Notes: generated from the sequence alone by a model not told the origin. DNA of 64,000 bases from Kluyvera intermedia (GCF_021440345.1 NZ_JAKCNS010000017.1:1-64000), one strand, 5' to 3'; shown: positions 1 to 9,782, counted from the first letter of the stretch. Program-made: numbers and translations.

Positions 1-104
1 AATGGTAAGGGCGGGCGTAATCTACGGCGGTTATATGCCTTTTGTCACACAACCAATGATTGTTGCCGTGTGTCGTTTATTTCTTTGGTTATTATTAAAA
101 TAAC

Positions 105-133
105 AAGCCCGAATAATGATTCGGGCTTTTTTT
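105..133 (+). terminator. Intrinsic terminator at left edge
   Basis: A perfect 10-bp stem (AAGCCCGAAT with ATTCGGGCTT) closes a 4-base loop and runs into seven T residues at 127-133. It best serves a + strand gene lying left of the window. It also sits just past the nifJ stop, but the − strand has no comparable T-tract. I recognise no gene in bases 1-104. Confidence 0.75.
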
Positions 134-158
134 ATGGTTGCGGAATAACGCGTGATGC

Positions 159-3100
159 TTATTCCTGTGGCGTTGCTTTCTCGGCTTTGCCAGCCAGCTG
201 CGCAAGGAAGTCGTAGCGTTTTTGCAGGTCAGCGGCGGCATCTTTCCACAGCTGCTCAGCCACTTCTGGCTGCTGACTATTCAGACGACGGAAGCGCTGC
301 TCGTTCATCAACGTTTCGGCTAAGGCATCAGATGGTGGACGAGAGTCCAGCGCCAGCGGGATTTTGCCTTCGTCAGCACGACGTGGGTCGAAGCGGAACA
401 ACGGCCAGAAGCCGGTGGCGGTCAACTGGCGCATCTGATCGTGGCTTAACGCCAGATCGTAGCCGTGTTCTTCGCATGGGCTGTAGGCGATGATTAGCGA
501 CGGCCCCGGATAAGACTCGGCTTCCTGAATCGCTTTCACCGTCTGGTTAAGTTGTGCCCCTAGCGAGATCTGCGCCACGTAAACATGGCCGTACATCATC
601 ATGCTGACGCCGAGATCTTTACGCGCTTTACGCTTACCGTGTTCGCCAAATTTCGTCACCGCGCCGAGCGGGGTGGCTTTCGAGGCCTGGCCGCCGGTGT
701 TGGAGTAACACTGGGTATCGAGTACCAGAATGTTGACGTTCTCGGTCAGGCTCATCACGTGGTCAAGACCACCAAAGCCAATATCGTATGCCCAGCCATC
801 GCCGCCAATCAGCCAGATGGATTTCTCCACCAGGGCGTCGGCGTCGGTCAGCAGCTCTTCGGCGCCGTCAACGCCTGCCAGCGCCTTACGCAGCTCATTC
901 ACCTGTTCACGACGAACTTCCGGTGTCGCTTCTGCGTGCAGCGCCGCATTAAGCTCGGCGGGGATCTGTTCGGCAAAGCCGTCCAGCAAACGCATCACGC
1001 GCTGGCGATGCTGATCGACCGTTAAACGGAAGCCCAGGCCAAATTCGGCGTTATCTTCAAACAGCGAGTTGGCCCACGCAGGCCCGCGACCGTTAGCGTC
1101 GGTGGTGTACGGCGTGGAGGGCAGGTTGCCGCCATAAATAGACGAACAGCCCGTTGCATTGGCAATCAGCATTCGGTCGCCGTACAGCTGGGTAAGCAGT
1201 TTGATATATGGCGTTTCGCCGCAGCCTGAGCAGGCGCCGGAGTATTCGAACAGCGGGGTTATCAACTGCGAAGTACGGATATCGATGCGCTCAAGCTTGC
1301 TGCGATCAATTTCCGGCAGGTCGAGGAAGAAGTCATAGTTCACTTTCTCTTCTTCAACGTGATCAAGGCGCGACATCATATTGATAGCCTTGATTTCCGG
1401 ATTCTGACGATCTTTGGCCGGGCACACCTCAACGCAGAGGTTACAGCCGGTGCAGTCTTCCGGAGCGACCTGCAGCACGTATTTCTGACCGCGCATATCG
1501 CGGGATTTTACGTCCAGCGAGTGCAGGGAAGCCGGTGCAGTTTCCATGGCATCCGGAGACACCACTTTTGCGCGGATCGCCGAGTGCGGGCAGGCGGCGA
1601 CGCAGTGGTTACATTGGGTACAGAGATCTTCTTTCCAGATAGGGATCTCTTCGGCAATGTTACGTTTTTCCCAGCGCGTGGTGCCTACCGGCCAGGTGCC
1701 GTCAGGCGGCAGCGCGGAAACCGGCAGCGCATCACCCAAGCCCGCCAGCATCGCGGCGGTGACGGTTTTGACGAAATCAGGCGCGGCATCGGACACCACC
1801 GGTGGCCGATTCGGGCTGCTGGCATTGACCTGCTGGAGCGGCACTTCCGCCAGCGACTCACGTGCCAGCGCCAGCGCCTGCCAGTTACGCTCAACCAGAT
1901 CCTGGCCTTTGCTACTGTAGCTTTTGGCGATCGCGTTTTGCAGCTCCATCAGGGCGCTATCGCCCGGCAGGATCTGCGTCAGATGGAAGAACGCCATCTG
2001 CATCACGGTGTTAATTCGCGCCGCCAGGCCGCATTCACGGGCGATTTTCGCCGCGTTGATAACGTAGAAGCGGGCTTTTTTCTGATTCAGCACGGCCTGG
2101 ACTTCCTGCGGCAGGCGTGCCCAGACTTCATCGGCGCTGTACGGCGTGTTGAGCAGGAAGATGCCGCCGGGCTTCAGACGCTCGGCCATTTGGTACTTAT
2201 CAATAAACTGCAGCTGGTGGCAGCCGACGAAATCGGCCTGCGCCACCAGATAGGCGGAGCGAATAGGGTTATCGCTAACGCGCAGGTGCGACACGGTCAG
2301 GCCACCGGCCTTTTTGGAGTCGTAAACAAAATAGCCCTGCGCAAACCACGGCGTGGAATTACCGATAATCTTGATGTTGTTTTTGGTCGCTGAGACGCTG
2401 CCATCGCTACCCAGCCCGTAGAACAGCGCTTCCAGCCGTGCGGTTGGCGGCAGCGTGTTTTCCGGCAGCGGCAGGGAAAGGTTGGTGACGTCATCATAGA
2501 TGCCGACGGTAAAACGCGGTTTTGGCTTCGCGGCTGTCAGTTCGTTGAAAATCGCCAGTACGCAGTCCGGGCCAAATTCTTTCGACGAAAGGCCGTAGCG
2601 ACCGCCAATCACCCGCGGCAGCGTTTCACGTTCGCCTTGATTGAAGGCTTCCGCCAGCGCGGTCATCACGTCGAGATACAGCGGTTCAGCCTGGGCACCC
2701 GGCTCTTTGGTACGGTCGAGTACCGCCACGCTGCGCACGCTTTCCGGCAGCGCCTGTAGCAAATGTTTAGCGGAGAAAGGGCGATACAGGCGCATTTTCA
2801 GCACGCCCACTTTTTCGCCGCGAGTCAGCAGTTCATCCACCACCTCTTCGCAGGTGCCGATGGCGGAACCCATAATCACAATCACGCGTTCGGCCTGCGG
2901 ATGACCGTAATATTCAAACGGTTTGTAATGGCGACCGGTGGCATCGGCGAAATCATTCATCGCCTGTTCAACATGAGCGTAAACCGCGTCATACCACGGG
3001 TTAGTGGCTTCGCGAGACTGGAAATAGGTGTCCGGGTTGGCGGAGGTTCCGCGGATAACCGGATGCTCTGGATTCAGCGCGCGGGCACGGTGAGCGGTTA

Positions 3101-3686
3101 TCTCCTCGTGCGGTAGCAGGCTGAGGATGGTGTCATCGGCCAGCGGCACGATTTTGTTAATCTCGTGCGAGGTGCGGAAACCATCGAAGAAATGAATAAA
3201 CGGCACGCGGCTTTTGAGCGTGGCGATATGCGAAATCAGCGCGAAGTCCTGTGCTTCCTGTACGCTCGCGGCGCACAGCATCGCGCAGCCGGTCTGGCGA
3301 ATGGCCATCACATCAGAGTGATCGCCAAAGATAGACAGCGCATGGGTCGTAACGGTACGAGCGGCGACGTGCAGGACAAACGGCGTTAGCTGACCGGCCA
3401 GTTTGTACAGCGTCGGGATCATCAGCAGGAGTCCCTGCGATGAGGTAAACGAGGTCGATAGCGCGCCGGTCTGCAATGCACCGTGCACGGCGGCAATGGC
3501 GCCTGCTTCCGACTGCATTTCTACCACGCGCGGGACGTCGCCCCACACGTTTTTCAGACCGTTTCCCGCCCAGGCATCGGCTTGCTCAGCCATGGTTGAG
3601 CTTGGCGTTATCGGGTAAATGGCGATGACTTCGCTGGTCCGGAACGCAACAGAGGCGACCGCACCATTACCGTCAATTGTGATCAT
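159..3686 (-). CDS. nifJ: Pyruvate:flavodoxin/ferredoxin oxidoreductase
   Basis: This cytoplasmic enzyme (E. coli YdbK) converts pyruvate and CoA to acetyl-CoA and CO2, passing electrons to flavodoxin or ferredoxin. The 1175-residue protein has the usual one-chain length. The N-terminal thiamine-enzyme domain contains YPITPSSTMAEQ near residue 25. Two 4Fe-4S motifs, CTQCNHCVAACP near residue 690 and CTGCNLCVEVCP near 745, form the ferredoxin-like insert. A C-terminal thiamine-diphosphate motif, GDGWAYDIGFGG, lies near 960. All cluster cysteines are present, so it looks functional. It is a single gene, divergent from ydbJ, as in E. coli. In E. coli this gene is linked to oxidative-stress tolerance; I see no operator here that proves the same control. 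Confidence 0.97.
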   Translation of the reverse strand: MITIDGNGAVASVAFRTSEVIAIYPITPSSTMAEQADAWAGNGLKNVWGDVPRVVEMQSEAGAIAAVHGALQTGALSTSFTSSQGLLLMIPTLYKLAGQLTPFVLHVAARTVTTHALSIFGDHSDVMAIRQTGCAMLCAASVQEAQDFALISHIATLKSRVPFIHFFDGFRTSHEINKIVPLADDTILSLLPHEEITAHRARALNPEHPVIRGTSANPDTYFQSREATNPWYDAVYAHVEQAMNDFADATGRHYKPFEYYGHPQAERVIVIMGSAIGTCEEVVDELLTRGEKVGVLKMRLYRPFSAKHLLQALPESVRSVAVLDRTKEPGAQAEPLYLDVMTALAEAFNQGERETLPRVIGGRYGLSSKEFGPDCVLAIFNELTAAKPKPRFTVGIYDDVTNLSLPLPENTLPPTARLEALFYGLGSDGSVSATKNNIKIIGNSTPWFAQGYFVYDSKKAGGLTVSHLRVSDNPIRSAYLVAQADFVGCHQLQFIDKYQMAERLKPGGIFLLNTPYSADEVWARLPQEVQAVLNQKKARFYVINAAKIARECGLAARINTVMQMAFFHLTQILPGDSALMELQNAIAKSYSSKGQDLVERNWQALALARESLAEVPLQQVNASSPNRPPVVSDAAPDFVKTVTAAMLAGLGDALPVSALPPDGTWPVGTTRWEKRNIAEEIPIWKEDLCTQCNHCVAACPHSAIRAKVVSPDAMETAPASLHSLDVKSRDMRGQKYVLQVAPEDCTGCNLCVEVCPAKDRQNPEIKAINMMSRLDHVEEEKVNYDFFLDLPEIDRSKLERIDIRTSQLITPLFEYSGACSGCGETPYIKLLTQLYGDRMLIANATGCSSIYGGNLPSTPYTTDANGRGPAWANSLFEDNAEFGLGFRLTVDQHRQRVMRLLDGFAEQIPAELNAALHAEATPEVRREQVNELRKALAGVDGAEELLTDADALVEKSIWLIGGDGWAYDIGFGGLDHVMSLTENVNILVLDTQCYSNTGGQASKATPLGAVTKFGEHGKRKARKDLGVSMMMYGHVYVAQISLGAQLNQTVKAIQEAESYPGPSLIIAYSPCEEHGYDLALSHDQMRQLTATGFWPLFRFDPRRADEGKIPLALDSRPPSDALAETLMNEQRFRRLNSQQPEVAEQLWKDAAADLQKRYDFLAQLAGKAEKATPQE

Positions 3687-3994
3687 TGATTATGACACCT
3701 TACATTGCGCAAAAAGAGGTTCGCGAACTTGCTGCAAACCGGGAATTTATCCTTTATAAACTCATCGATTTTGCCGATGGTATTGATTGGAGTTTAGCAA
3801 ATCCCGCGCTGAATCATTTTTGCTTTTGTGTCCTTGGTGGGGGTCTATATCAACGATGTGAATGTTTACCGCCAACAAAATTGCCAGAAAATGTTTCTAC
3901 AGTGCATAAATGCGCGTTTGGTCTCTCGACGTGTCGCGCGGTGATGCCTATGATGCTTAGGTTTGTTCTTATTTTTGCGATTCGGAGGGAAGTG
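3687..3994. other. Divergent nifJ/ydbJ intergenic region
   Basis: This 308-base gap separates the divergent starts of nifJ and ydbJ and must hold both promoters. The ydbJ frame stays open leftward to 3686, but that extension has no ribosome site and ends without the lipoprotein signal start, so I treat it as non-coding. I could not assign a regulator site here. Confidence 0.5.
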
Positions 3995-4261
3995 ATGCGA
4001 GCTGCGTTTTTAGTTGGGTGTGCGGCGCTGTTGTTGTCCGCGTGCAGCAGTGAACCTGTTCAGCAGGCTACTGCGGCACACGTCACGCCGGGGATGAGAG
4101 CGGCGATGTCGAGTTCAGGTGATGCAAACTGCGCCATGATTGGTGGAACGCTCTCGGCTGCGCGTCAACTTGATGGATCCAGCATTGGCATGTGCGCGTT
4201 ACCTAACGGTAAGCGCTGCAGCGAGCAGTCCCTGGCGGGAGGCACCTGCGGCAGCTATTAA
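3995..4261 (+). CDS. ydbJ: DUF333 family lipoprotein YdbJ
   Basis: This is a small putative outer-envelope lipoprotein of 88 residues with a lipobox ending LLSAC at Cys17. Mature-region cysteines and the motif CALPNGKRCSEQSL are typical of the DUF333 family, whose function is unknown. The ATG at 3995 is chosen because GGAGGGA lies just upstream (3984-3990) and the signal peptide begins there; it also gives the length of the E. coli protein. It converges on hslJ with only three bases between stops. Confidence 0.93.
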   Translation: MRAAFLVGCAALLLSACSSEPVQQATAAHVTPGMRAAMSSSGDANCAMIGGTLSAARQLDGSSIGMCALPNGKRCSEQSLAGGTCGSY

Positions 4262-4264
4262 CCG

Positions 4265-4705
4265 CTAGTGAATCAGATCGGCGAGTTTATAGACGAACGT
4301 CTGGTCAGCCGTGGCCAGCGTCAGCTGCGATTCGGTTAAATCCACCTGTGCGCCCTGGCGAAGCATAGTCGCAAGCGTGGCATCGAGTTGATTAAGCTGT
4401 GCATTGCGGCACAGTTTACGCGTCATAACCAGATCGGGAGCGCTCAGCTCGCCATTCGTCACCGTGGCCATCGCGGAAAACTGATTGCACAGCGCGCCTG
4501 ACACGTAAATCTTATTCAGCAATGGCTGTTTTTCGCCAAAGCTCAGATCCATCGGGGTATTCTCACCCTGTACCGGCTTCCCGTTAACACTTTCAAGCAC
4601 AAAGCGGTGATGCTGTAGCCGATCGCCACCGGTAAACACTTTGCTGTTATAGACGCATCCGGCGAGCATAGTCGCTGCCGCCAGCAGGAAAACGATTTTC
4701 TTCAT
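4265..4705 (-). CDS. hslJ: META-domain heat-shock lipoprotein HslJ
   Basis: This 146-residue lipoprotein has a signal ending MLAGC (Cys17) and one META domain (about residues 30-140). The shared core includes HHRFVLESVNGKPV, SFGEK and a pair of cysteines. E. coli HslJ is heat-inducible and linked to novobiocin resistance; the biochemical role is unresolved. The protein is six residues longer than E. coli HslJ, and the region after the lipobox differs most. It faces ydbJ tail to tail and is read in the same direction as ldhA, 120 bases downstream of the ldhA start. Confidence 0.93.
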   Translation of the reverse strand: MKKIVFLLAAATMLAGCVYNSKVFTGGDRLQHHRFVLESVNGKPVQGENTPMDLSFGEKQPLLNKIYVSGALCNQFSAMATVTNGELSAPDLVMTRKLCRNAQLNQLDATLATMLRQGAQVDLTESQLTLATADQTFVYKLADLIH

Positions 4706-4825
4706 GGCACTAAACTTCTTATAAATTCATGTGGTGAATGAGTTGGAAGTCTAACTGTACTGCGGAAAATGTCTGCGGGGCTTATCTGAAAATGCTCCCC
4801 AGCGGGCGCCAGGGAGCATGACGTA

Positions 4826-5815
4826 TCAGGCGAGTGCGTTAGGGCAGTCTGCGCCAGCGTCGATTTGGCTCAGGTTTTCCAGCGTTGTTTCCGAAATGCT
4901 GGTCAGCGCTTCGGCGGTCAGGAAGGCCTGGTGGCCGGTGAACAGCACGTTGTGGCAGGCAGACAGGCGACGGAACACGTCATCCTGAATGACGTCGTTA
5001 GACTTGTCTTCAAAGAACAGATCGCGTTCGTTTTCATAGACGTCCATCCCCAGCGCGCCAATTTTCTGCGTTTTCAGCGCTTCAATCGCGGCCTGCGAAT
5101 CAATCAACGCGCCACGGCTGGTGTTGATGATCATCACGCCGTCTTTCATCTTCTCGAAGGCGCTGGTGTTCAACAGATGGTAGTTTTCTTCGGTCAGCGG
5201 GCAGTGAAGCGTAATGACGTCAGACGCGGCAAACAGCGTCGGTAAATCAACGTATTCAACGCCCAACTCCAGCGCCGCCGCGCTTGGATACGGGTCAAAC
5301 GCCAGCAGGCGCATACCGAAACCTTTGAGAATGCGCAGGGCGGCAATGCCAATTTTACCGGTACCGATAACCCCAGCAGTTTTGCCATACATGGTAAAAC
5401 CGGTCAGACCTTCCAGCGAGAAGTTGGCGTCGCGAGTACGCTGGTACGCGCGGTGAATACGACGGTTCAAGGTCATCATCATACCGATGGCATGTTCCGC
5501 TACCGCTTCCGGTGAATAAGCAGGAACGCGCACCACGCGCAGGCCAAGTTCTTTTGCGGCGTCAAGGTCAACGTTGTTGAATCCCGCGCAGCGCAGGGCG
5601 ATGTATTTCACGCCATTCTTTTTTAACTCTTCCAGTACCGGACGGCTGCCATCGTCATTAACGAAAATACAGACAGCCTCGCAGCCATGTGCGGTTTTTG
5701 CGGTTTTTTCCGTTAATAGAAAGTCAAAAAACTCAAGCTCAAAGCCATAGGCCTTATTCACATTCTGCAGATACTTTTTGTCGTACTGCTTTGTGCTGTA
5801 AACGGCGATTTTCAT
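4826..5815 (-). CDS. ldhA: D-lactate dehydrogenase, fermentative
   Basis: This cytoplasmic NADH-dependent enzyme reduces pyruvate to D-lactate during fermentation. The 329-residue length is exact for the family. Visible elements are the NAD-binding GTGKIG motif near residue 152 and the catalytic Arg, Glu and His in NTSRGALID, VYENERD and TGHQAF. The start at 5815 is preferred over an in-frame upstream codon at 5872 because a GGAG ribosome site (CTCC at 5825-5828 on the + strand) sits eight to nine bases ahead and the E. coli N-terminus MKIAVYSTKQYD begins there. It is divergent from ydbH. Confidence 0.97.
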   Translation of the reverse strand: MKIAVYSTKQYDKKYLQNVNKAYGFELEFFDFLLTEKTAKTAHGCEAVCIFVNDDGSRPVLEELKKNGVKYIALRCAGFNNVDLDAAKELGLRVVRVPAYSPEAVAEHAIGMMMTLNRRIHRAYQRTRDANFSLEGLTGFTMYGKTAGVIGTGKIGIAALRILKGFGMRLLAFDPYPSAAALELGVEYVDLPTLFAASDVITLHCPLTEENYHLLNTSAFEKMKDGVMIINTSRGALIDSQAAIEALKTQKIGALGMDVYENERDLFFEDKSNDVIQDDVFRRLSACHNVLFTGHQAFLTAEALTSISETTLENLSQIDAGADCPNALA

Positions 5816-6127
5816 AAGACTTTTCTCCGATGATTTTAGAGTCAAGTTAGCATATTTCAAATAATCATACAAAATGTAAAAATGTTTTGAATGCTAAAGT
5901 TACGTAAGGAAACTATCACCAGTATACGCGCTTTAGAAGTGGGAGCGAAACCGATACGCTCAATCAGAATCAACTGAAATTACACGCATTTTATTTTATA
6001 GCAGCTACGCTTAATACCATGACAGCGGCTTTCACTCTCTGGTCTGACATGACACAATATGCGCCTTTGGACCGCTCGCTGTGTGGTCCGGCATGACTGC
6101 CTGCTTAAACTGGATATTACTGCACCC
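5816..6127. other. Divergent ldhA/ydbH intergenic region
   Basis: This is a 312-base promoter region between the divergent ldhA and ydbH starts. It is AT-rich near ldhA. I found no open frame with a ribosome site and no regulator box I could name with confidence. Confidence 0.5.
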
Positions 6128-8770
6128 ATGAAGGGTAAATATAAAGCCGTTATTGCGCTACTCCTGCTTTTAATACTCCTGCCGTTAACGTTGCTGATGA
6201 CGCTGGGGTACTGGGTCCCTACGCTGGTGGGCATCTGGCTTCCGGCGGGAACCCGCATTGCCCTTAACGACAGCCCGCGCTTAACCCGTTCGGCGCTGCG
6301 TATTCCTGACCTACGCTATCTTGCCGGGGACTGCGAGCTGGCGACGCTTAAAGATGTCACATTGTCACACCCCAGCCGCTGGCGGCTGCACGCGGCCTCG
6401 GTTAACCTCAATTCCGTCTGTTTTGCCAAACTGCCGCAAAACGATGCCGTACCCGGCGCGCCGCGCACTCTTGCTGAATGGCAGTCGATGCTGCCCAATA
6501 CCTGGCTTTCTATTGATTCGCTGAGCATTTCGCCGTGGGAAAAATGGCAGGGGAAACTGAACGTTTCACTCACCGCCCAGCGTCAGGATCTGCAATATGA
6601 GGGCGAGCAGGTCACGCTGCATGCGCGATTACACGGCCAGGCGCTGACGGTCAGTGAATTCCACGCCAGCCTTATCGACGGTGAACAGCCGGTGAAGCTA
6701 CTGGGTGAGTTCACCATGCCGCTGGTGCCGGATGGCCTGCCGGTTAAAGGTCATCTGGAATCCACTCTTCAGGTGCCGCAGGTGCCTTCGCTGGTTGATG
6801 CCGAACTGAACTGGGACGGAAACCAGGGGCAACTGGTGATGATGGCCCGCGGTGAAGATGAACCGCTGGTGGATTTCCCGTGGCTCCTGACCGAACAGCA
6901 GCTCACCATCAGCGATGGCCGCTGGAGCTGGCCTTATCAAGCGGGAATACCGCTGAGCGGACGTTTAGGCGTGAAGTTAGAAAACTGGCAGCAAGGCATC
7001 GATAAAACGCTGATCACCGGTCGCTTGAATGTTTTAACCTCCGGGGATGCCGGTAAGGGGAACGCGGTGTTAAGCGTCGGTCCGGGAACGCTCAGCATGG
7101 ACAACAGCGAGATGCCATTACAGTTGACCGGCGAAGCGAAGCAGGGGGATTTGATCCTCTACGCCAGGCTGCCTGCGCATCTGAGTGGCCCACTGATGGC
7201 GCCGCAGCTTGCCTTCCAGCCCGGGGCGTTGCTGCGATCGCGCGGCCGGGTTATTGATGCCTTAAATATTGACGATGTGCGCTGGCCGCTGGCCGGGGTG
7301 AAAATATCGCCGCAGGGCATTGATGGCCGCCTGCAGGCAATTTTACGTGCCCATGAACAGCAAACCGGTGATTTTGTCTTACATCTTGATGGTAAGGCCG
7401 ACAATTTTATGCCGGATAAAGGCACCTGGCAGTGGCGCTACTGGGGGGATGGGCACTTTACCCCGATGCAGGCGCGCTGGGATGTCACCGGTACCGGAGA
7501 ATGGCGCGATAGCGCGATTGTCCTGAATTCGCTGTCGACCGGTTTTGACAAGCTCGAGTACGGCACCATGACCATCGATAAGCCGCGACTGACGCTGGAA
7601 AAACCTATCCATTGGATCCGCAATGAGCAGCATCCTTCCTTTACCGGCACGCTGGCGCTGGATGCGAATGAAACCCGCTTTACCGGCGGGAGCGTGTTGC
7701 CTGCCTCCGCGTTGAGTTTTAGCGTTGATGGCCGCGATCCGACCTTCTTCCAGTTCAAAGGTAATCTAAAAGCGGAGGCCATTGGTCCCATTCAGGTCAA
7801 CGGACGTTGGGATGGCGAACGTCTACGCGGCAATGCCTGGTGGCCGAAACAGTCGCTGACGGTATTCCAGCCGCTGGTGCCGCCAGATTGGAAAATGAAG
7901 CTGCGCGACGGTTCGCTTTACGCTCAGGTGGCGTTCTCTGCCGCTGCCGGGCAAGGTTTTGAAGCCGGTGGGCACGGTGTGCTGCGCAACGGCAGCGCGT
8001 GGATGCCGGATAACGAAGTGAACGGCGTCGATTTTGTGCTGCCGTTTCGTTTAAAAGGCGGCGTCTGGCAGTTGGGGACGCGCCGCCCGGTATCGCTGCG
8101 CATTGCGGAAATTGTCAATCAGGTGACCGCGCGGAATGTGGCCGCCGACCTCCAGGGTACCTGGCCGTGGAGTGAAAACTCACCGTTGCAGCTTAGCGAC
8201 GTCAGCGTTGATGTGCTGGGCGGTAAAATCACCATGCAACAGCTCCGTATGCCGCAGCATGACGCGGCGCTGCTGCGTTTGCATCATATCTCGATGAGTG
8301 AGTTGGTTAGCGCGGTGAATCCGAAACAGTTCGCTATGTCCGGCCCGGTCGATGGCGCGCTGCCGCTGTGGCTCAACGACAGCAAATGGATAATAAAAGA
8401 CGGCTGGCTGCATAACCCTGGCCCAATGACGCTGCGGCTGGATAAAGACACGGCCGATGCGGTCGCCGATGACAATATCGCCGCGGGCGCCGCTATCAAC
8501 TGGCTGCGCTATCTGGAAATTAGCCGCTCGTGGACACGGATTAACCTCGATAGCCTGGGTCTGCTGACCTTACAGGCTGCCGTCACCGGTACCGGGGTGA
8601 TGGATGAAAAACGCAGTACGGTGCAGCTGAACTATACGCACCAGGAGAATGTTTTTGATTTGTGGCGAAGCCTGCGCTTTGGCGACAAACTTCAGTCATG
8701 GCTTGAGCAACACGCGACCCTTCCCGGTGCGCCGTGTCGCAGCGGCACGGAATGTAAGGAGCAACAATGA
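6128..8770 (+). CDS. ydbH: AsmA-like inter-membrane lipid transport protein YdbH
   Basis: This is a long periplasmic bridge protein, 880 residues, anchored in the inner membrane by one N-terminal helix (about residues 7-30, LLLLLILLPLTLLMTLG). Together with YhdP and TamB it belongs to the AsmA-like family that moves phospholipids to the outer membrane; YdbH works with the lipoprotein YnbE. The start at 6128 gives MKGKYKAV, matching the E. coli start; the frame is open to 6059 but that part is not conserved. No strong ribosome site is visible. It overlaps ynbE by four bases (ATGA), so the two are probably coupled in translation. Confidence 0.95.
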   Translation: MKGKYKAVIALLLLLILLPLTLLMTLGYWVPTLVGIWLPAGTRIALNDSPRLTRSALRIPDLRYLAGDCELATLKDVTLSHPSRWRLHAASVNLNSVCFAKLPQNDAVPGAPRTLAEWQSMLPNTWLSIDSLSISPWEKWQGKLNVSLTAQRQDLQYEGEQVTLHARLHGQALTVSEFHASLIDGEQPVKLLGEFTMPLVPDGLPVKGHLESTLQVPQVPSLVDAELNWDGNQGQLVMMARGEDEPLVDFPWLLTEQQLTISDGRWSWPYQAGIPLSGRLGVKLENWQQGIDKTLITGRLNVLTSGDAGKGNAVLSVGPGTLSMDNSEMPLQLTGEAKQGDLILYARLPAHLSGPLMAPQLAFQPGALLRSRGRVIDALNIDDVRWPLAGVKISPQGIDGRLQAILRAHEQQTGDFVLHLDGKADNFMPDKGTWQWRYWGDGHFTPMQARWDVTGTGEWRDSAIVLNSLSTGFDKLEYGTMTIDKPRLTLEKPIHWIRNEQHPSFTGTLALDANETRFTGGSVLPASALSFSVDGRDPTFFQFKGNLKAEAIGPIQVNGRWDGERLRGNAWWPKQSLTVFQPLVPPDWKMKLRDGSLYAQVAFSAAAGQGFEAGGHGVLRNGSAWMPDNEVNGVDFVLPFRLKGGVWQLGTRRPVSLRIAEIVNQVTARNVAADLQGTWPWSENSPLQLSDVSVDVLGGKITMQQLRMPQHDAALLRLHHISMSELVSAVNPKQFAMSGPVDGALPLWLNDSKWIIKDGWLHNPGPMTLRLDKDTADAVADDNIAAGAAINWLRYLEISRSWTRINLDSLGLLTLQAAVTGTGVMDEKRSTVQLNYTHQENVFDLWRSLRFGDKLQSWLEQHATLPGAPCRSGTECKEQQ

Positions 8771-8958
8771 AATTACCCATCGCCATGCTGGGAGTGATGG
8801 CCTGCGGTCTGCTGTCCGGATGCGTACCTCGCATCGAAGTGGCGGCGCCGAAAGAGCCGATTACCATCAATATGAATGTGAAGATTGAGCATGAAATCCG
8901 CATCAAGGCCGATAAGGACGTTGAGGATTTGCTGAAATCACGTAGCGATTTATTCTGA
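8767..8958 (+). CDS. ynbE: YdbH partner lipoprotein YnbE
   Basis: This is a 63-residue lipoprotein with a signal ending LLSGC (Cys19). The mature part is short and beta-prone (ITINMNVKIEHEIRIKAD). In E. coli YnbE stacks onto the C-terminal end of YdbH to complete the bridge to the outer membrane. Its ATG overlaps the ydbH stop, and ydbL follows within a few bases, giving the conserved three-gene operon. Confidence 0.92.
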   Translation: MKLPIAMLGVMACGLLSGCVPRIEVAAPKEPITINMNVKIEHEIRIKADKDVEDLLKSRSDLF

Positions 8959-8965
8959 GGTGACC

Positions 8966-9289
8966 ATGCGGAAAATAGGGATTGTCGCGGGACTGGCGCT
9001 TGGTCTGTTAAGTACCCAGGTGCAGGCGTTAACGTTAACGGAAGCGCGCCAGCAGGGGCGCGTTGGCGAGACGCAGAGCGGTTATCTGGCGGCACTTAAA
9101 CAGGATAACGATACGCTGGCATTGGTGAAAAAAATCAACCAGGCGCGCAGCGAAAGTTACCAGCAATTAGCCCTCAGCAATAACCTGCCGCCGCAAGAGG
9201 TGGCGAGGCTTGCGGGCAAGAAATTGATCGACAAAGCTCAGTTGGGTGAATACGTTCAGGGCATCAACGGCCAGTGGGTGCGTAAGTAA
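8966..9289 (+). CDS. ydbL: DUF1318 periplasmic protein YdbL
   Basis: This is a small secreted protein of 107 residues with a cleavable signal (cut likely after VQA) and the DUF1318 core ending QLGEYVQGINGQWVRK. In E. coli YdbL modulates the YdbH-YnbE bridge. I choose the ATG at 8966 over an in-frame GTG at 8960 because the GAGG ribosome site (8957-8960) would overlap the GTG but stands five bases from the ATG. The operon ends here with no obvious T-rich terminator. In E. coli feaR follows; here hinT does. Confidence 0.9.
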   Translation: MRKIGIVAGLALGLLSTQVQALTLTEARQQGRVGETQSGYLAALKQDNDTLALVKKINQARSESYQQLALSNNLPPQEVARLAGKKLIDKAQLGEYVQGINGQWVRK

Positions 9290-9422
9290 AGGCCGCGGTG
9301 ATGTAAGAAAAAATGCATTCAGGTTGAAACAGAGGCTGCAACTCGCTCATACTCTCGGCATGTAACCTGTTCGCCGGTAACGATTTTACCGACAGAAAAT
9401 GAGAATAATAAAGGAACTCCTA

Positions 9423-9779
9423 ATGGCAGAAGAAACAATTTTCAGCAAAATCATTCGTCGCGAAATCCCGTCAGATATCGTTTACCAGGACGATTTAGTT
9501 ACCGCCTTTCGCGATATTTCCCCGCAGGCGCCAACCCATATTCTGATTATCCCGAATACGCTGATTGCCACCACGAATGATGTCACCGCCGAACATGAAC
9601 AGGCGCTGGGTCGGATGATTACCGTGGCGGCAAAAATTGCGCGTGACGAAGGGATTGCTGATGACGGTTATCGACTGATCATGAACTGCAATCGCCACGG
9701 TGGGCAGGAAGTTTACCATATCCACATGCACCTGGTGGGCGGACGTCCGCTGGGGCCAATGCTAGCGCATAAAGGCTAA
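9423..9779 (+). CDS. hinT: HIT-family purine nucleoside phosphoramidase HinT
   Basis: This cytoplasmic hydrolase splits AMP-lysine and related phosphoramidates. The 118-residue protein ends one residue earlier than E. coli HinT. The HIT active-site motif [10 protein letters not shown] with its histidine triad is intact near residue 100. The start at 9423 follows AAGGA (9411-9415) with seven-base spacing and gives [10 protein letters not shown]; an upstream in-frame ATG at 9399 lacks this. It is the first gene of a tight series hinT-ycfL-lpoB-thiK-nagZ. In E. coli fhuE lies upstream; here the upstream neighbour is ydbL. Confidence 0.96.
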   Translation: MAEETIFSKIIRREIPSDIVYQDDLVTAFRDISPQAPTHILIIPNTLIATTNDVTAEHEQALGRMITVAAKIARDEGIADDGYRLIMNCNRHGGQEVYHIHMHLVGGRPLGPMLAHKG

Positions 9780-9782
9780 TCT

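Noticed and set aside
1359-2393. 344-codon open frame opposite nifJ
   Set aside because: It is the complementary-strand shadow of a strongly biased gene and has no ribosome site or recognisable domain.
3686-3994. N-terminal extension of YdbJ back to 3686
   Set aside because: It would bury the lipoprotein signal inside the protein and overlap the nifJ start; the ATG at 3995 has a strong ribosome site.
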